DNA from: Thermoplasmata archaeon
GTDB taxonomy: Archaea; Thermoplasmatota; DTKX01; VGTL01
Length of the DNA stretch: 64,000 nucleotides
Assembly (NCBI GenBank): GCA_038851035.1
Contig: JAWCLH010000001.1
Coordinates: forward strand, 31,136-95,135
Direction of reading: 5' to 3'
The stretch's first letter is position 1, and the number at the start of each line of letters is the position of its first letter. The notes beneath the pieces were generated by a model. That model was not told the DNA's origin, ran no database searches, and worked only from the letters and a program-made list of their open reading frames with translations. The translations under genes and the position numbers were made by a program. This document shows positions 25,346 through 34,600 of the stretch, piece after piece.

Positions 25346-27242
25346 ATACCGCCATCGCCACAGGCAGGGCCCGCCCGAGCTCGTGCGTCCTCTCGACCCT
25401 GTCCTCGCCCCACCTGATTCCCGAGGTGAAGTGGGTGATGACGAACACGACAAGAACGAGGTAGACGCCGATTATCGCGGTGAAAATATGCGCCGGAACG
25501 GCCTCCCTCATTGCCTCCGAAACCCCTATCGCGGCGCCGCCGAGAGAGATTCCCTGCGTCACGTCCGACAGGACGACATAGAGCGCGGCCGTGATACCCA
25601 TGACGAGGGGGGCGAAGAACATCGCCGTGGTGCGCATCGTGTCCATGACCGAGCCCAGGCGGAGCCTGATGTCGGAGTCGAGCCTCCTCAGGTCCTTTAG
25701 GTACTGCGAGAAGCCGACAATTGTCCTTCCCGCGGTGGCGTTGTCCTTCTTCACGCTCTCGACCAACATCCTCATCGCGGCCCGAACGGTGCGCGACGGG
25801 AACCCGACCAAAACCCCGCCGGGCCCGAAGAGTACCTTGTCCAGTGTGGAGCGGGTGAGGCGCAGGGCGAATGCGATTCTCTGGAACAGCCCCGCGGCCT
25901 CCGTCCCCTTGAGGACCGCGGCGGTCCGCTCCAGAGCGGCCTCTACGGGCATTCCCTCGGCGATTCTGCTGCCGAGCTGGAACAGGGCATCGGGGAACTC
26001 CTCTTCGAGCCTTCGAATTCGCGCGAGCTCCCTTCTCTTATCTCTTGTGCTGAGAAGGCAGTAGACGGAGACTGGGAGGGCGAGGCCCCATAGAACGGTG
26101 ATGGAGCCGGGGGTTCTTAGGCCCTCGCCCAGCCACCCGGCCATCTGACAGACGCCGAGGAGGATTAGTAGGGCGCCCGCGAAACCCCCGGCGGCCACGG
26201 CGGCCCTGAGTCGCGTGCGCTCTCCATCCGGGAGGGAGGGAGGCGAGGAAGTCCCCGGCCTCTTTCCAAGTATCGAGAGGGCGAAGGCGAATGTGGAGAG
26301 GGGGAAGAGAACGTCCATTAGGAGTGCTGTTTCTAGGGCGCCGAGTCTCAGACCGCCGAGCGAGGCCATCGGCAGGACGGCCCCGAGCATCATGGGAAGG
26401 AGAATTCCAAGGGCGAAGAGCACAAATGTGGGTCCGGAGAGCGAGGCGGCGTAGGTCTCCATCGTGCGCTTCGTTCCTGAAAGAACGGTCTCGACAGCCC
26501 TGTCTAGGGCCCTCTGGAGGCCCTCGTGGCTCCTCTCCATCTCTCCCGCGCGAATCGCGAAGAGCGAGCGCCTGAAGTCGTCGCTCCACTCTCCCCACTC
26601 CTGGGCGAAGGAGAGGAAGCTCTCCTCCACGCTGTCGTGCTCCCTGAGCTGAACCGACCAGAGCACGCGCCTGAGCTCCGTCGCCATGGGCTCGTCCACG
26701 TTCTCGGCCGCGAAAGCGACGGCGCGGTCCAGCGTGGGGCTCACCCTCATCGCCATCGCCATGTAGTTCACGGCCTCCGGCGCCCTGCCAAGGGAGAGGA
26801 CGCGGACTCGAGACGCTCTGCTCTTTGGAAAGCTCCCAAGCCAGGCCATCGCCATCAGAGGCACGACGAGCGACGCGAGCACTGCGACGAAACCACCGGG
26901 GAAAAAGTCAATGCGCATCAAGAGAATAATGGCTATGACAGACGGAACCAGAGCTGCAACAAGAATGCCCGAAACCAGATAAGCCAGCAGAACGACTTGG
27001 TAGGGCTCTACTCCAAGCCCAGAGAAGAGAATTGCGCGCCTCATCTCCCGGCTTGCCCTGCTGTTCTCGCGCGCCACAAAGGCCTTGGAAGGATTGAGCG
27101 CCCGCGATGCCCACCTACAGGCGCGTGTGTACCAGTGCGGGAATTCGCTCGGGGCCCCGTCTCTATGCCCCACCATCCCGGTGCCCCGTGCTCGACTCCA
27201 CGTCACAGCCCCCTCCGAGACATTGGCCACTGGAGCGGCCAT
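25305..27242 (-). CDS. TadC/GspF-like pilus assembly membrane protein (archaeal Tad/type IV pilus)
   Basis: 645 residues with two T2SSF-type cytoplasmic domains, each bounded by hydrophobic segments. First half: [30 protein letters not shown], then the T2SSF block [20 protein letters not shown] and later [20 protein letters not shown]. Second half: the block [21 protein letters not shown] and final helices [18 protein letters not shown] and [13 protein letters not shown]. This is the inner-membrane platform of a type IV pilus or Tad-like secretion machine. It follows the TadA-like ATPase by 108 bp on the same strand. The start is uncertain: ATG 27242 is used, ATG 27176 is a good alternative. 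Convergent with copA. Confidence 0.85.
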   Translation of the reverse strand: MAAPVANVSEGAVTWSRARGTGMVGHRDGAPSEFPHWYTRACRWASRALNPSKAFVARENSRASREMRRAILFSGLGVEPYQVVLLAYLVSGILVAALVPSVIAIILLMRIDFFPGGFVAVLASLVVPLMAMAWLGSFPKSRASRVRVLSLGRAPEAVNYMAMAMRVSPTLDRAVAFAAENVDEPMATELRRVLWSVQLREHDSVEESFLSFAQEWGEWSDDFRRSLFAIRAGEMERSHEGLQRALDRAVETVLSGTKRTMETYAASLSGPTFVLFALGILLPMMLGAVLPMASLGGLRLGALETALLMDVLFPLSTFAFALSILGKRPGTSSPPSLPDGERTRLRAAVAAGGFAGALLILLGVCQMAGWLGEGLRTPGSITVLWGLALPVSVYCLLSTRDKRRELARIRRLEEEFPDALFQLGSRIAEGMPVEAALERTAAVLKGTEAAGLFQRIAFALRLTRSTLDKVLFGPGGVLVGFPSRTVRAAMRMLVESVKKDNATAGRTIVGFSQYLKDLRRLDSDIRLRLGSVMDTMRTTAMFFAPLVMGITAALYVVLSDVTQGISLGGAAIGVSEAMREAVPAHIFTAIIGVYLVLVVFVITHFTSGIRWGEDRVERTHELGRALPVAMAVFTMATLAGQMMMG

Positions 27243-27350
27243 TAGCCCCCACCCCCACGGGCACTGAATTCATCTGGCCCCGTTTTACATGCCCCGGTCC
27301 TTCCTTTCACCCCTCGTGCCACCCCCATTCCGCACACACACCCACCCCCC
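27243..27350. other. Gap between the tadA-like and tadC-like genes
   Basis: 108 bp, C-rich on the plus strand, with no TATA-like sequence; consistent with co-transcription of the two pilus genes. Confidence 0.4.
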
Positions 27351-29153
27351 TCAAGTGTAGCTCGTCGCTTTTTCGAACCAGCCCTTCCAGTCGCGCATCA
27401 CCGATGGGTAGTCCTTTCCGTGCCTCTCGAGCAGCGTCCAGAGCGCCCCGTTCGAGTTCGCGACCCATTTAGCGCTCGTCACGGATGAGTTGTCATGTAC
27501 CTTCGCGAACGTGACCAGCTCCTCTTTCACCCGAGCCCTCAGCCTGATGTTCTGGAGTGCCTCTTCTGGACTCAGGCCCCAGGAGCGAGCGATGCTCCGC
27601 ACCTTCTCGGACCCTTTCAGGCCCTCCGCCTCGACCAAGCAGTCCTTGTCCTCGCAGTAGGTCATCAGCGGCCTGAACTCACCGTCCTTTTCCTTGACGA
27701 CCTCAGAGATCTCGAGAACCCTCCTGACGCTCTTGTGGGAGCCGTGTGGCCTGCGCACTCCAGCGACCACGACGATGTCTGTGGCGGAGAAGGCGCGCGC
27801 CGGAATTCCCATGTCATGCACCACCCTTTCATACACCGCTCTGGCTGAATTTCCGTGAATCGTGCCCAGAATCGTGGAACCGGCCGTGCCAGCGCGCATC
27901 GCCTCATAGAGCGTCCGCGCCTCCTGCCCCCTAACCTCGCCCATCACTATAGCGCTCTCTCCGAGCCTGAGCGATAGCCTGAGGGCCTCGTCCGCGCTCA
28001 TCTCCCCAATTCCGCCCACGCTCGACTGCACCTGCATGCTCTGAATTTTATACCCGAGGGCCCTCATCGCATCGCAGGGGAGCTCCAGAGTGTCCTCGAT
28101 GGTCAGAATTCTCTGGCTCTTCGGGAGCTCGATCATTATCGCCCCCACAAGTGAGGTCTTCCCCGCGCCCCTCCCCCCGGCGACAAGAACCGTGGACTGG
28201 CCATCGACGAGGAAGGATAGGAGACCGGCGGCCAGTGGTGTGAGGCTCCCAGCGCTGATGAGCCGGGGCAGGGTCCAAGGGTCGGTGGAGTGCCTTCGAA
28301 GCGCGATGGCTATCCCCTCCGGGCTCAGGGGTTGTCCGATAACCGTTGCTCTGGCGTTGTAGCCCTGGAGGTCGCACTCGAGGTACGGTCTGGCCTCGGA
28401 GAAGGGCCTGCCGCTCTCGTGCCTGAAACGGGAGAGAAGGGCCTCCGCCTCCTCGGCGCCGAGGTTGATGTTGGTCCGGCACCTCCCCCTGACCCTCGCT
28501 TCCGGTACCCCACCCAGCGTCACATACACCGGATTGGCACCAGCAGGGGCGTCGATATAGATGTCCTGAATGTATGAATCCCGCAATAGAAGTTCGGCCA
28601 CCCCGAGCCCCGCCGTGTAGCGCGCGAGCACCTCCGCGAGAGCCCTGCAGTGTGAGAGCTGCGCCGCCCGGCTCTCGCCGAGATTGACACCGGCCTCGCG
28701 CGCGAGCCGTGATATTATCCTCGCGCCCTCCCTCTCAATGTATGCCCTTGCCTGCTCGGCTCTCGAGAAGCGAGACAATGGGGGGACGGAAGCCATGAGC
28801 TCTCTCCTCGCGCCATCGATGAGTCCGATGTGGGCGGCGGGGAGTGAGTACTCGTAGGGCGAGATGTGGTAGAGGCACTCGGTCTCGTTGGGCATCTGCA
28901 GAATTCTGACCCTCGACATGCCGACAGAGTAGTCGAAGAGGAGCTCGCTCTCCTCCGGTGGGGAGGGTGTGACCCAGGAGCCGGAGAAGCCAGGGCGAAT
29001 TCGCTGGCTCTGCTCTATCGCCCTCACCAGTGCCCTCCGCACCGCGCGTTTCATCGCCTCCGGGTCCGAGGGCGCGAACTTCGTCTCCAGCTCGCAAAGG
29101 CGCTTGTAGGCAATCTCGAGCAACGCCACCGCGCTGTCAATGTTCGCGTACAT
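27351..29153 (-). CDS. TadA/VirB11-like secretion ATPase (archaeal pilus motor)
   Basis: 600 residues. The N-terminal half recognises its partner and carries YTAGLGVAELLLRDSYIQDI and later RFRHESGRPFSEARPYLECD. The core shows Walker A VAGGRGAGKTSLVGAI (about 322-337), ILTIEDTLELP (Asp box), IVMGEVRGQEARTLYEAMRAG (Walker B) and ILGTIHGNSARAVYERV (His box), all in the order of PilT/VirB11/TadA ATPases. It energises assembly of a type IV-like pilus at the cytoplasmic membrane. It starts 3 bp after the stop of a small Cys-rich gene and precedes the TadC-like platform, making a three-gene motor operon. It is distinct from ArlI at 57-58.6 kb. Confidence 0.92.
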   Translation of the reverse strand: MYANIDSAVALLEIAYKRLCELETKFAPSDPEAMKRAVRRALVRAIEQSQRIRPGFSGSWVTPSPPEESELLFDYSVGMSRVRILQMPNETECLYHISPYEYSLPAAHIGLIDGARRELMASVPPLSRFSRAEQARAYIEREGARIISRLAREAGVNLGESRAAQLSHCRALAEVLARYTAGLGVAELLLRDSYIQDIYIDAPAGANPVYVTLGGVPEARVRGRCRTNINLGAEEAEALLSRFRHESGRPFSEARPYLECDLQGYNARATVIGQPLSPEGIAIALRRHSTDPWTLPRLISAGSLTPLAAGLLSFLVDGQSTVLVAGGRGAGKTSLVGAIMIELPKSQRILTIEDTLELPCDAMRALGYKIQSMQVQSSVGGIGEMSADEALRLSLRLGESAIVMGEVRGQEARTLYEAMRAGTAGSTILGTIHGNSARAVYERVVHDMGIPARAFSATDIVVVAGVRRPHGSHKSVRRVLEISEVVKEKDGEFRPLMTYCEDKDCLVEAEGLKGSEKVRSIARSWGLSPEEALQNIRLRARVKEELVTFAKVHDNSSVTSAKWVANSNGALWTLLERHGKDYPSVMRDWKGWFEKATSYT

Positions 29154-29156
29154 GTC

Positions 29157-29684
29157 TCACACCGCCATTTGAAAGCCCTTCTTCATCATGAATCTGACCA
29201 GAGCCTCGTACGACTCGGTGACGAAGGCTAGATCCCCGGATGTTTCGGCAGCGCAGCGATCGCAGGCAGAACCGCGCGCGGGTGAGAAAGAGCGGAGGCG
29301 GAGCAGCGCTGACTTGAGGATGTCGGGGAGGGAGGCCGGGTCCGAAAGGAGGCTCTCCCTGAGAGATGAAAAAAGGGAGCAGGGTTGGAAGGGGCACCTC
29401 ATGCAGTCCCGGGAGCCGGAGGGCGGTTCCCTCTGGGAGAGGTGGTGCAGGTCGCTGGCCAGGAGGACTATCCGCTGGAGGACCGCCATCCCACCGGTCT
29501 GTATCTGTGTCTCGAGGTGCCCCGATAGCACGATGCTGTCGGCGCCCTGCTCCGACGAGAGGGCCTCGAGGGCCCTTTTCATGCACTCGGGGCTGAGCAG
29601 AGGTCCGGGTCCCCCGCACTCACGGCAGGAAAGAACCAGCCTCAGCTCGCGCCCCTCGTTGCCTGTTGACCACCTGCACTCCAC
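29157..29684 (-). CDS. Cys-rich protein encoded directly before the TadA-like ATPase
   Basis: 175 residues with three pairs of closely spaced cysteines (SCRECGG, DCMRCPFQPC, SACDRCAAE) that could bind zinc or an Fe-S cluster. Middle part LLASDLHHLSQREP is helical. No signal peptide; not recognised as a named family. It overlaps nothing but lies only 3 bp before the ATPase start, so a role with that ATPase is likely; I infer a regulatory or adaptor partner. Start GTG at 29684 with AGGAGG eight bases upstream. Its promoter contains the 13-bp element also found before the pilin cluster at 9.5 kb. Confidence 0.7.
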   Translation of the reverse strand: MECRWSTGNEGRELRLVLSCRECGGPGPLLSPECMKRALEALSSEQGADSIVLSGHLETQIQTGGMAVLQRIVLLASDLHHLSQREPPSGSRDCMRCPFQPCSLFSSLRESLLSDPASLPDILKSALLRLRSFSPARGSACDRCAAETSGDLAFVTESYEALVRFMMKKGFQMAV

Positions 29685-29723
29685 GCTCTCATCCTCCTGG
29701 CCAGACGATAATTCTGGGGCGGT

Positions 29724-29753
29724 GGTTTATAAAGGCTTCATGGTAGGTACCAT
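29724..29753 (-). promoter_or_regulatory. Promoter of the tadA-like operon: TATA box plus shared 13-bp element
   Basis: Minus-strand TATA box CCTTTATAAACC (29724-29735), 40-51 bp before the GTG start at 29684. Five bp upstream is ATGGTACCTACCA (29741-29753), identical to 9507-9519. The element is itself nearly palindromic (ATGGTA/TACCAT around GG). Its constant distance to TATA suggests an activator site or extended BRE. Confidence 0.6.
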
Positions 29754-29818
29754 CTGCGCGAGGAAAGGGAGTGGGCTCTTGAGACGGCGGCCCCGCGCTC
29801 ACCGGGCACTCTGATAAC

Positions 29819-29828
29819 CTTTTTATTT
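29819..29828 (+). promoter_or_regulatory. TATA-like box of the TPR gene
   Basis: CTTTTTATTT lies 24-33 bp before the ATG at 29852, again suggesting a leaderless mRNA. Confidence 0.5.
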
Positions 29829-29851
29829 CCAGACACCATCCTCACGCCGTT

Positions 29852-32005
29852 ATGGCCGCCCAGGTAGACCCCCGGGAACTCATCGCCAAGATGTCCGAGG
29901 ACGCCCGCGCCCTATCTGCCGACGAGTATAGGCTCGTGCTCGAGTACTACGAGAAGCAGCTCGAGGAGAGCCCGAACGACGAGGTTTTATGGAACAACAG
30001 GGGCGTTGTGCTGGACAAGCTACTCGAGCACCGGCGGGCGATTGAGTGCTACAAAAAGGCCGTGGAGCTCAACCCCCACTACACCATCGCCTGGTATAAT
30101 ATGGGCAATTCCCATTGCTATCTCGACGCGCCAGAGATGGCGGTGAAGGCCTACAGAAGGGTAGTGGAGCTCTCCCCAGATGACGCGGCCACGCTCATGG
30201 ACATCACCCGCACCCTGCTCAACCTGAAGAAGCCTCGCGAAGCCCTAGAGCTGTATGAGCTTGCGATAAAAATGGCGGGCGAGAGCTCTGCACTGCTCCA
30301 GGGAAAGGGCACCGTTCTCGAGGAGATGGGGAAGCTGAAGAAAGCGCTGGAGTGCTACGAAAGGGCCACCGCTCTCGACCCCGGAAACGTGCTTGCGTGG
30401 CTGAGCAAGGGCAACGCTCTCTATGCGGTTGGTCGCTACGACGACGCACTGGAGGCCTACGACACTGCGCTTAAGCTCTCGCCTGAGGACGAGGAACTCT
30501 GGAACAACAGGGGCTATCTGCTCTTCGTCATGGGCCGCTACAAGGATGCGATGGAGTGCTACGAAAGAGCGATTCAGCTCAACCCGGACTACAAGCCCGC
30601 GTGGTACAACAAGGCCTACATCCTACAGGCCGCTGGGGACCTGGATGGGGCGAGAAAGGCATACGACAGGGCGCTCGAGCTCGACCCGAGCGACGAAATC
30701 GCCTGGAACAACAGGGGCAACGCCGAATACAATCTTGGGAGATATGAAGAATCGATACCATTTTTTAAAAAAGCGATTGAAATCAACTCGGACTATGAAA
30801 TCGCCTGGAACAACATCGGCAACGCGCTCGACAAACTGGGCAGGCATAAAGAGGCATTGGAGTATCACGAAAAAGCCCTCAAGATAAATCCCCGCTTCGA
30901 TTACGCCTGGTACGCAAAGGGCTACGCCCTCCTCCAATTGGGAAGAGCGGAGGAGGCAGTCAAATCGCTCGACCGCTCCCTCGAGCTCAACCCCGGCTAT
31001 GAGCACACCTGGCTCATCAAGGGGAAGGCCCTCGCGGCGCTCGAGAGAATGGACGAGGCCCTGGAGTGCTTCGACAAGTGCCTAGAGCTCAACCCCTCCT
31101 TCGACGAGGCGTGGGTGGAGAGGGCGGGCCTTCTCGAGGCGATGGGGAGGGAGGAGGAGGCGAGGGAGAGTCTCGAGAAAGCCCTCAGCAGCCTTGGGCA
31201 GGCGGAGGGTGCGAGCCAGGACGACGAGAGTCTCCCGCCCAAGAAGGCCGGCCTCCTGTGCAGGCTCTGGAGATTCGAGGACGCTGTTAAGGTGTACGAG
31301 GAGGCTGCGGCGCGCTGGCCCGAGAGGCCGGAATTCAGGGTCGGTCGGGGGGAGGCGCTTCTCGAAATCGGGGAGGCGGAGGAGGCGTATGCCAGCTTCC
31401 AGCAGGCCCTTCTTCTGGACGGGAAAATGGTCAGGGCGCTGCTGGGAGCCGGGAGGTCCGCGCTCGCGCTCGGTTGGACGGACGAAGCCGTGGAGTTCCT
31501 GACTCGGGCTGTGGAGGAGGCCCCGGACAACGTGGAGGCGCTATTGGAGCTGGGCTCCGCGCTGCTCGAGGCTAGGAGGCCGTCCGAGGCCGTTGAGCGA
31601 TACAGGAGAGCCTCCGAGCTATCCCCAGAAAACCCGGCGGCCATGCTCGGTCTGGGCACCGCGCTCTCCGAGAGCGGGAATGCCGCTGAAGCCGTGGAGT
31701 TTCTGAGAAAGGCGGTGGAGCTCGACCCTTCAAACGAGGTCGCGTGGTGCGAGCTTGGCTGCTGCCTATTGAGCGAGGGGAGGGCGAAAGAGGCCTCGGA
31801 GGCCTTTGATGTCGCCATCGGAATAGACGACGGCTATGAGGCGGCGTGGCTCGGTAAGGCCAGGGCTGTGCACGCCCTCTCCGGAACGGCCGCCGCGATG
31901 AAGTACGTGGAGCAGGCGCTGAGCATCTCCCCAGGCTTTCCCGAGGCGCTCCAGCTGAGGAGGGAGCTCGAGGGGGAGAGAAAGGGCGGGAGCGCCGCCA
32001 AGTAA
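29852..32005 (+). CDS. Tetratricopeptide-repeat (TPR) protein
   Basis: 717 residues made almost wholly of 34-residue TPR units, about 18-20 of them. Typical units show W-NNRG / A-Y-KAIELNP spacing, for example WYNMGNSHCYLDAPEMAVKA and AWNNRGNAEYNLGRYEESIP. There is no signal peptide, membrane helix or extra catalytic domain, so it is probably a cytoplasmic scaffold for protein complexes. It diverges from the Cys-rich/TadA-like pilus operon, which hints at, but does not show, a link to pilus assembly. A linker of about 25 residues near 445-470 (GQAEGASQDDESLPPKKAG) interrupts the superhelix. Confidence 0.92.
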   Translation: MAAQVDPRELIAKMSEDARALSADEYRLVLEYYEKQLEESPNDEVLWNNRGVVLDKLLEHRRAIECYKKAVELNPHYTIAWYNMGNSHCYLDAPEMAVKAYRRVVELSPDDAATLMDITRTLLNLKKPREALELYELAIKMAGESSALLQGKGTVLEEMGKLKKALECYERATALDPGNVLAWLSKGNALYAVGRYDDALEAYDTALKLSPEDEELWNNRGYLLFVMGRYKDAMECYERAIQLNPDYKPAWYNKAYILQAAGDLDGARKAYDRALELDPSDEIAWNNRGNAEYNLGRYEESIPFFKKAIEINSDYEIAWNNIGNALDKLGRHKEALEYHEKALKINPRFDYAWYAKGYALLQLGRAEEAVKSLDRSLELNPGYEHTWLIKGKALAALERMDEALECFDKCLELNPSFDEAWVERAGLLEAMGREEEARESLEKALSSLGQAEGASQDDESLPPKKAGLLCRLWRFEDAVKVYEEAAARWPERPEFRVGRGEALLEIGEAEEAYASFQQALLLDGKMVRALLGAGRSALALGWTDEAVEFLTRAVEEAPDNVEALLELGSALLEARRPSEAVERYRRASELSPENPAAMLGLGTALSESGNAAEAVEFLRKAVELDPSNEVAWCELGCCLLSEGRAKEASEAFDVAIGIDDGYEAAWLGKARAVHALSGTAAAMKYVEQALSISPGFPEALQLRRELEGERKGGSAAK

Positions 32006-32034
32006 ATGGGCGCAGGTTGGAAGCATCCAGGGCT

Positions 32035-33669
32035 TCACACTATCGGAATAAACTTTAGCTCAGGCCCGTTGATTCCGTCAACTGGCTCGATGCAATAGAT
32101 ACCGGTGGGGGGCTTCTCGCAGTACACGATGGCGGCACCATTCATCATCCTCAGCTTGATGTGGATGGAGGAAGCGTTTGCAACACGCTGAGTGAATTCC
32201 TGCATCCCGGGCTTGACCAGCCTCACCACAACGTCCCCCTCTTTGGCGGTTATTTCCGATGAGATGTTCAGGAACTTCTTATAGAGCTCGGCGGAGAATC
32301 GGGTCTCCTGCGTCTCGACGGCTTGTATCTCGAGTATGGACTGGCCCGTCTGCTTCCGGAGCTTCGCCACCTCCCTTGACCACTTGTCGAAGTCCTTCTT
32401 TATATCTTCGAACTCGAGGGTGACGATGTGGGGCCTGTCCTGGTTCCTCAGTGGGTAGACCATCTCAGCTATCCGTATCAGCCTACCGACGGCCTCCCTG
32501 CCTAGGACACGGGTCATTAGGGCGTAGAACTCGTCCGCCATCGAGTCGCTCGGTGGAATCATCATCACCCCGCGGCCCTGGGCGACGAAGTTGAGCGCCA
32601 TTGGGAATATCAGCATCTTGTAGACGGCGTGGGGGAGGTTGTTGGTCAGCTCGACCATCACGTTGCTCCCCCTCGGAATGCCCCCGCCTAGCAGGGCATC
32701 TAGAGAAGGGTTCCCCGTGGAGAAAGCTCCCGGCGCATCGGGAACGGGCTGCCATCTCTCTGGGCTGGAGCTCGCTGGAGCCCTGAATGAGGGGAAGAAG
32801 CGGAAGCGACCGCTTTCTAGTGTGAAGAGGTAACGATGCTGGATGACTTGCTCGCCACGTAGCTTCTCTATTGTGCACTCCCTGACTCGCCGACGGTCCA
32901 CCTCACCCATGTCCATGTTGATGACGCCATCGACCATGTAGTCCACTATGCGGGATTCGCTCTCGAGAACGAGCATGATTCTGGCGTTGGAGTTCTCCAC
33001 AAGGTCCTTTTGAAGGGCGAACGCAATTTTAGGCAGTGAGAGGTCGTACTTCTCGGCCAGCCCATCGAGGCTGTCGATGATCAGGAAGGATGGGTTGGGC
33101 AGCCGCCTCTCTATCCTCTCGTAGAGTCTAGAGAGGTCGAGCATGTCGGACTGCTGGAGGAGGTTGTTGAGCATCGTTCTGTCGACCTGAGTGGGAGCCG
33201 TCAATCTGCTCTCGTACATCGCCCCGAGCAGCTCGCGAGAGGCCGAGAGAACCTCCGCCTTCTGGGGGTCGTACCGGGTCTTAATGTCTCTGACCTCACC
33301 CTCGTCCCCGAGCGCCTTGAGGAAGCCCCGGCTTGCGTCAAGAATCTTGTCTCGCCACTCCTTCTCCTTTAGCCAGGGGAACTGGCTGTATAGGGCGGTG
33401 TCCGAGACACGGGTGGAGAAATAAAAGCAACTCCTGTCCAGACCGATCTCCTCAAGGCACTGGAGGCAGAATGTGGTCTTACCGGTGCCGGGCTTCCCCC
33501 GGACGATGAGGGATCTGGCGCTGTCCTTTAGTAGGAAATTGATTATCTCGGGCGGAATTGCGCCCCTCGTCCCCCTTTCTCCCTCTCTCGGGCCGCCTGC
33601 TGCGGGCTCCGGTGTCGATTTTACCTCCTCCCTTGCTTCCTGTCGCTGCCCGGTAACGCTCTCCCTCAT
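32035..33669 (-). CDS. RecA/KaiC-superfamily ATPase with two modules (GvpD-like)
   Basis: 544 residues. A Glu/Pro/Gly-rich N-terminus of about 35 residues precedes a first P-loop module: LIVRGKPGTGKTTFCLQCLE (Walker A, about 55-74) and FLIIDSLDGLAEKYDL (Walker B, about 205). A second module begins near 318 with STGNPSLDALLGGGIPRGSN, the KaiC/RadA-like start, but its P-loop lacks GKT/S, so it is probably non-catalytic. Length and layout resemble the GvpD family, known in haloarchaea as a regulator of gas-vesicle genes; no gas-vesicle genes occur here, so a general regulatory role is more likely. The promoter overlaps the 3' end of the neighbouring surface-protein gene. Confidence 0.75.
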   Translation of the reverse strand: MRESVTGQRQEAREEVKSTPEPAAGGPREGERGTRGAIPPEIINFLLKDSARSLIVRGKPGTGKTTFCLQCLEEIGLDRSCFYFSTRVSDTALYSQFPWLKEKEWRDKILDASRGFLKALGDEGEVRDIKTRYDPQKAEVLSASRELLGAMYESRLTAPTQVDRTMLNNLLQQSDMLDLSRLYERIERRLPNPSFLIIDSLDGLAEKYDLSLPKIAFALQKDLVENSNARIMLVLESESRIVDYMVDGVINMDMGEVDRRRVRECTIEKLRGEQVIQHRYLFTLESGRFRFFPSFRAPASSSPERWQPVPDAPGAFSTGNPSLDALLGGGIPRGSNVMVELTNNLPHAVYKMLIFPMALNFVAQGRGVMMIPPSDSMADEFYALMTRVLGREAVGRLIRIAEMVYPLRNQDRPHIVTLEFEDIKKDFDKWSREVAKLRKQTGQSILEIQAVETQETRFSAELYKKFLNISSEITAKEGDVVVRLVKPGMQEFTQRVANASSIHIKLRMMNGAAIVYCEKPPTGIYCIEPVDGINGPELKFIPIV

Positions 33670-33694
33670 GGCGCAGGACCCCCGTCGAATCAGT

Positions 33695-33706
33695 TATTCC
33701 CTTCTA
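33695..33706 (-). promoter_or_regulatory. TATA-like box of the KaiC/GvpD-like gene
   Basis: AGTATAGAAGG-type element within an A-rich run on the minus strand (plus-strand T-tract 33708-33722), 26-37 bp before the ATG at 33669. Confidence 0.4.
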
Positions 33707-34600
33707 TACTATTTTTTTCTTTCTATACCAATAATATATAGACACTGCACCGCCCACGAGAGCGAAGGCGACCAGTGCTAGGACAACCGGCGAGATGGGC
33801 TTGGGGCCCTGCGCGCCCGGTTCCTTAAGAACGATGGTCTTCTCGATCACACTGCCACTCTCGGAGAAGAGGGGCTTTTTATGCTCTGGGTCGAGGACTA
33901 TCCTGACGCGATACTCGCCGTTGTCTACCAGAGCTGCATTCCAGACGGCCGAGACGTTTTCCCTCCCGCCGGGCTCGATAACGGGGACGCTCTGGTTGGC
34001 GAAATTGAGCCAACGGCCCTCGAGCCTAACATAAAACGCGACGAGAAGGCCCTCAACGCGGGTCTCACCCGTGTTCCTCACGGTCGCGTTTATCATTACC
34101 TCTCGCTTGTTCCGGATTGAGATAGGCCAGCGCGCCTTCGCCTTCTGTCCGGCGGCGGCCTCGCCCTCGAGCGCGGTGACGGCCAGTTGGAGCGCTATCT
34201 CGCCGGCCTTCGACGGGGCGTGGAGCGTGACATTGAACTCCGGCTGCTCAAGGGGTCTGTCGTGGACCATCTTGTACTTGTTCTCCTCCTCCGTTCTGCC
34301 GGCGGGCGAGGTGATGTAGCCCCCCTCTAGATTCTTGCCCTTCATCTCCAGCTCAAAGCCCCATTTGATGCCCTCTGGCCCGTAGATTCTGATGTTGTAG
34401 ACCGCATCTGTCGATACCTCCAGCCTATCCGGCCCGGATATCGCGACGGCGGTGCCGGGCGTGTCGGCGCCGGCGACGGAATTCTGTATAATGGGGAGGA
34501 TGAGAGCCGCAACAAGCGCCGGCAGAACGAGGAGCCGCACTCCGGGATTGGGTCGTAGAGCTTTCCGGGGCGCGAGGGAGTGGTCATTGGAGCCGCTCAT
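33704..34600 (-). CDS. Membrane-anchored surface protein with NEW3/CARDB-like domains
   Basis: 298 residues from the ATG at 34600, whose ATGA overlaps the stop of aglB, indicating translational coupling. An N-terminal hydrophobic segment (LLVLPALVAALILPIIQNSV) acts as signal peptide. Two extracytoplasmic beta-sandwich domains follow; the second (VMINATVRNTGETRVEGLLV, later PGGRENVSAVW) is CARDB/NEW3-like. The C-terminus VVLALVAFALVGGAVSIYYW ends in RKKKIV, a classical membrane anchor with positive-inside tail. It contains several N-x-S/T sequons, so it may be an AglB substrate or an accessory OST subunit. An earlier in-frame ATG at 34609 exists. Confidence 0.8.
   Translation of the reverse strand: MSGSNDHSLAPRKALRPNPGVRLLVLPALVAALILPIIQNSVAGADTPGTAVAISGPDRLEVSTDAVYNIRIYGPEGIKWGFELEMKGKNLEGGYITSPAGRTEEENKYKMVHDRPLEQPEFNVTLHAPSKAGEIALQLAVTALEGEAAAGQKAKARWPISIRNKREVMINATVRNTGETRVEGLLVAFYVRLEGRWLNFANQSVPVIEPGGRENVSAVWNAALVDNGEYRVRIVLDPEHKKPLFSESGSVIEKTIVLKEPGAQGPKPISPVVLALVAFALVGGAVSIYYWYRKKKIV

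Noticed and set aside
29852..32005. Tandem DNA repeats in the TPR gene
   Set aside because: The periodicity is explained by the TPR protein repeats; nucleotide identity between units is low.
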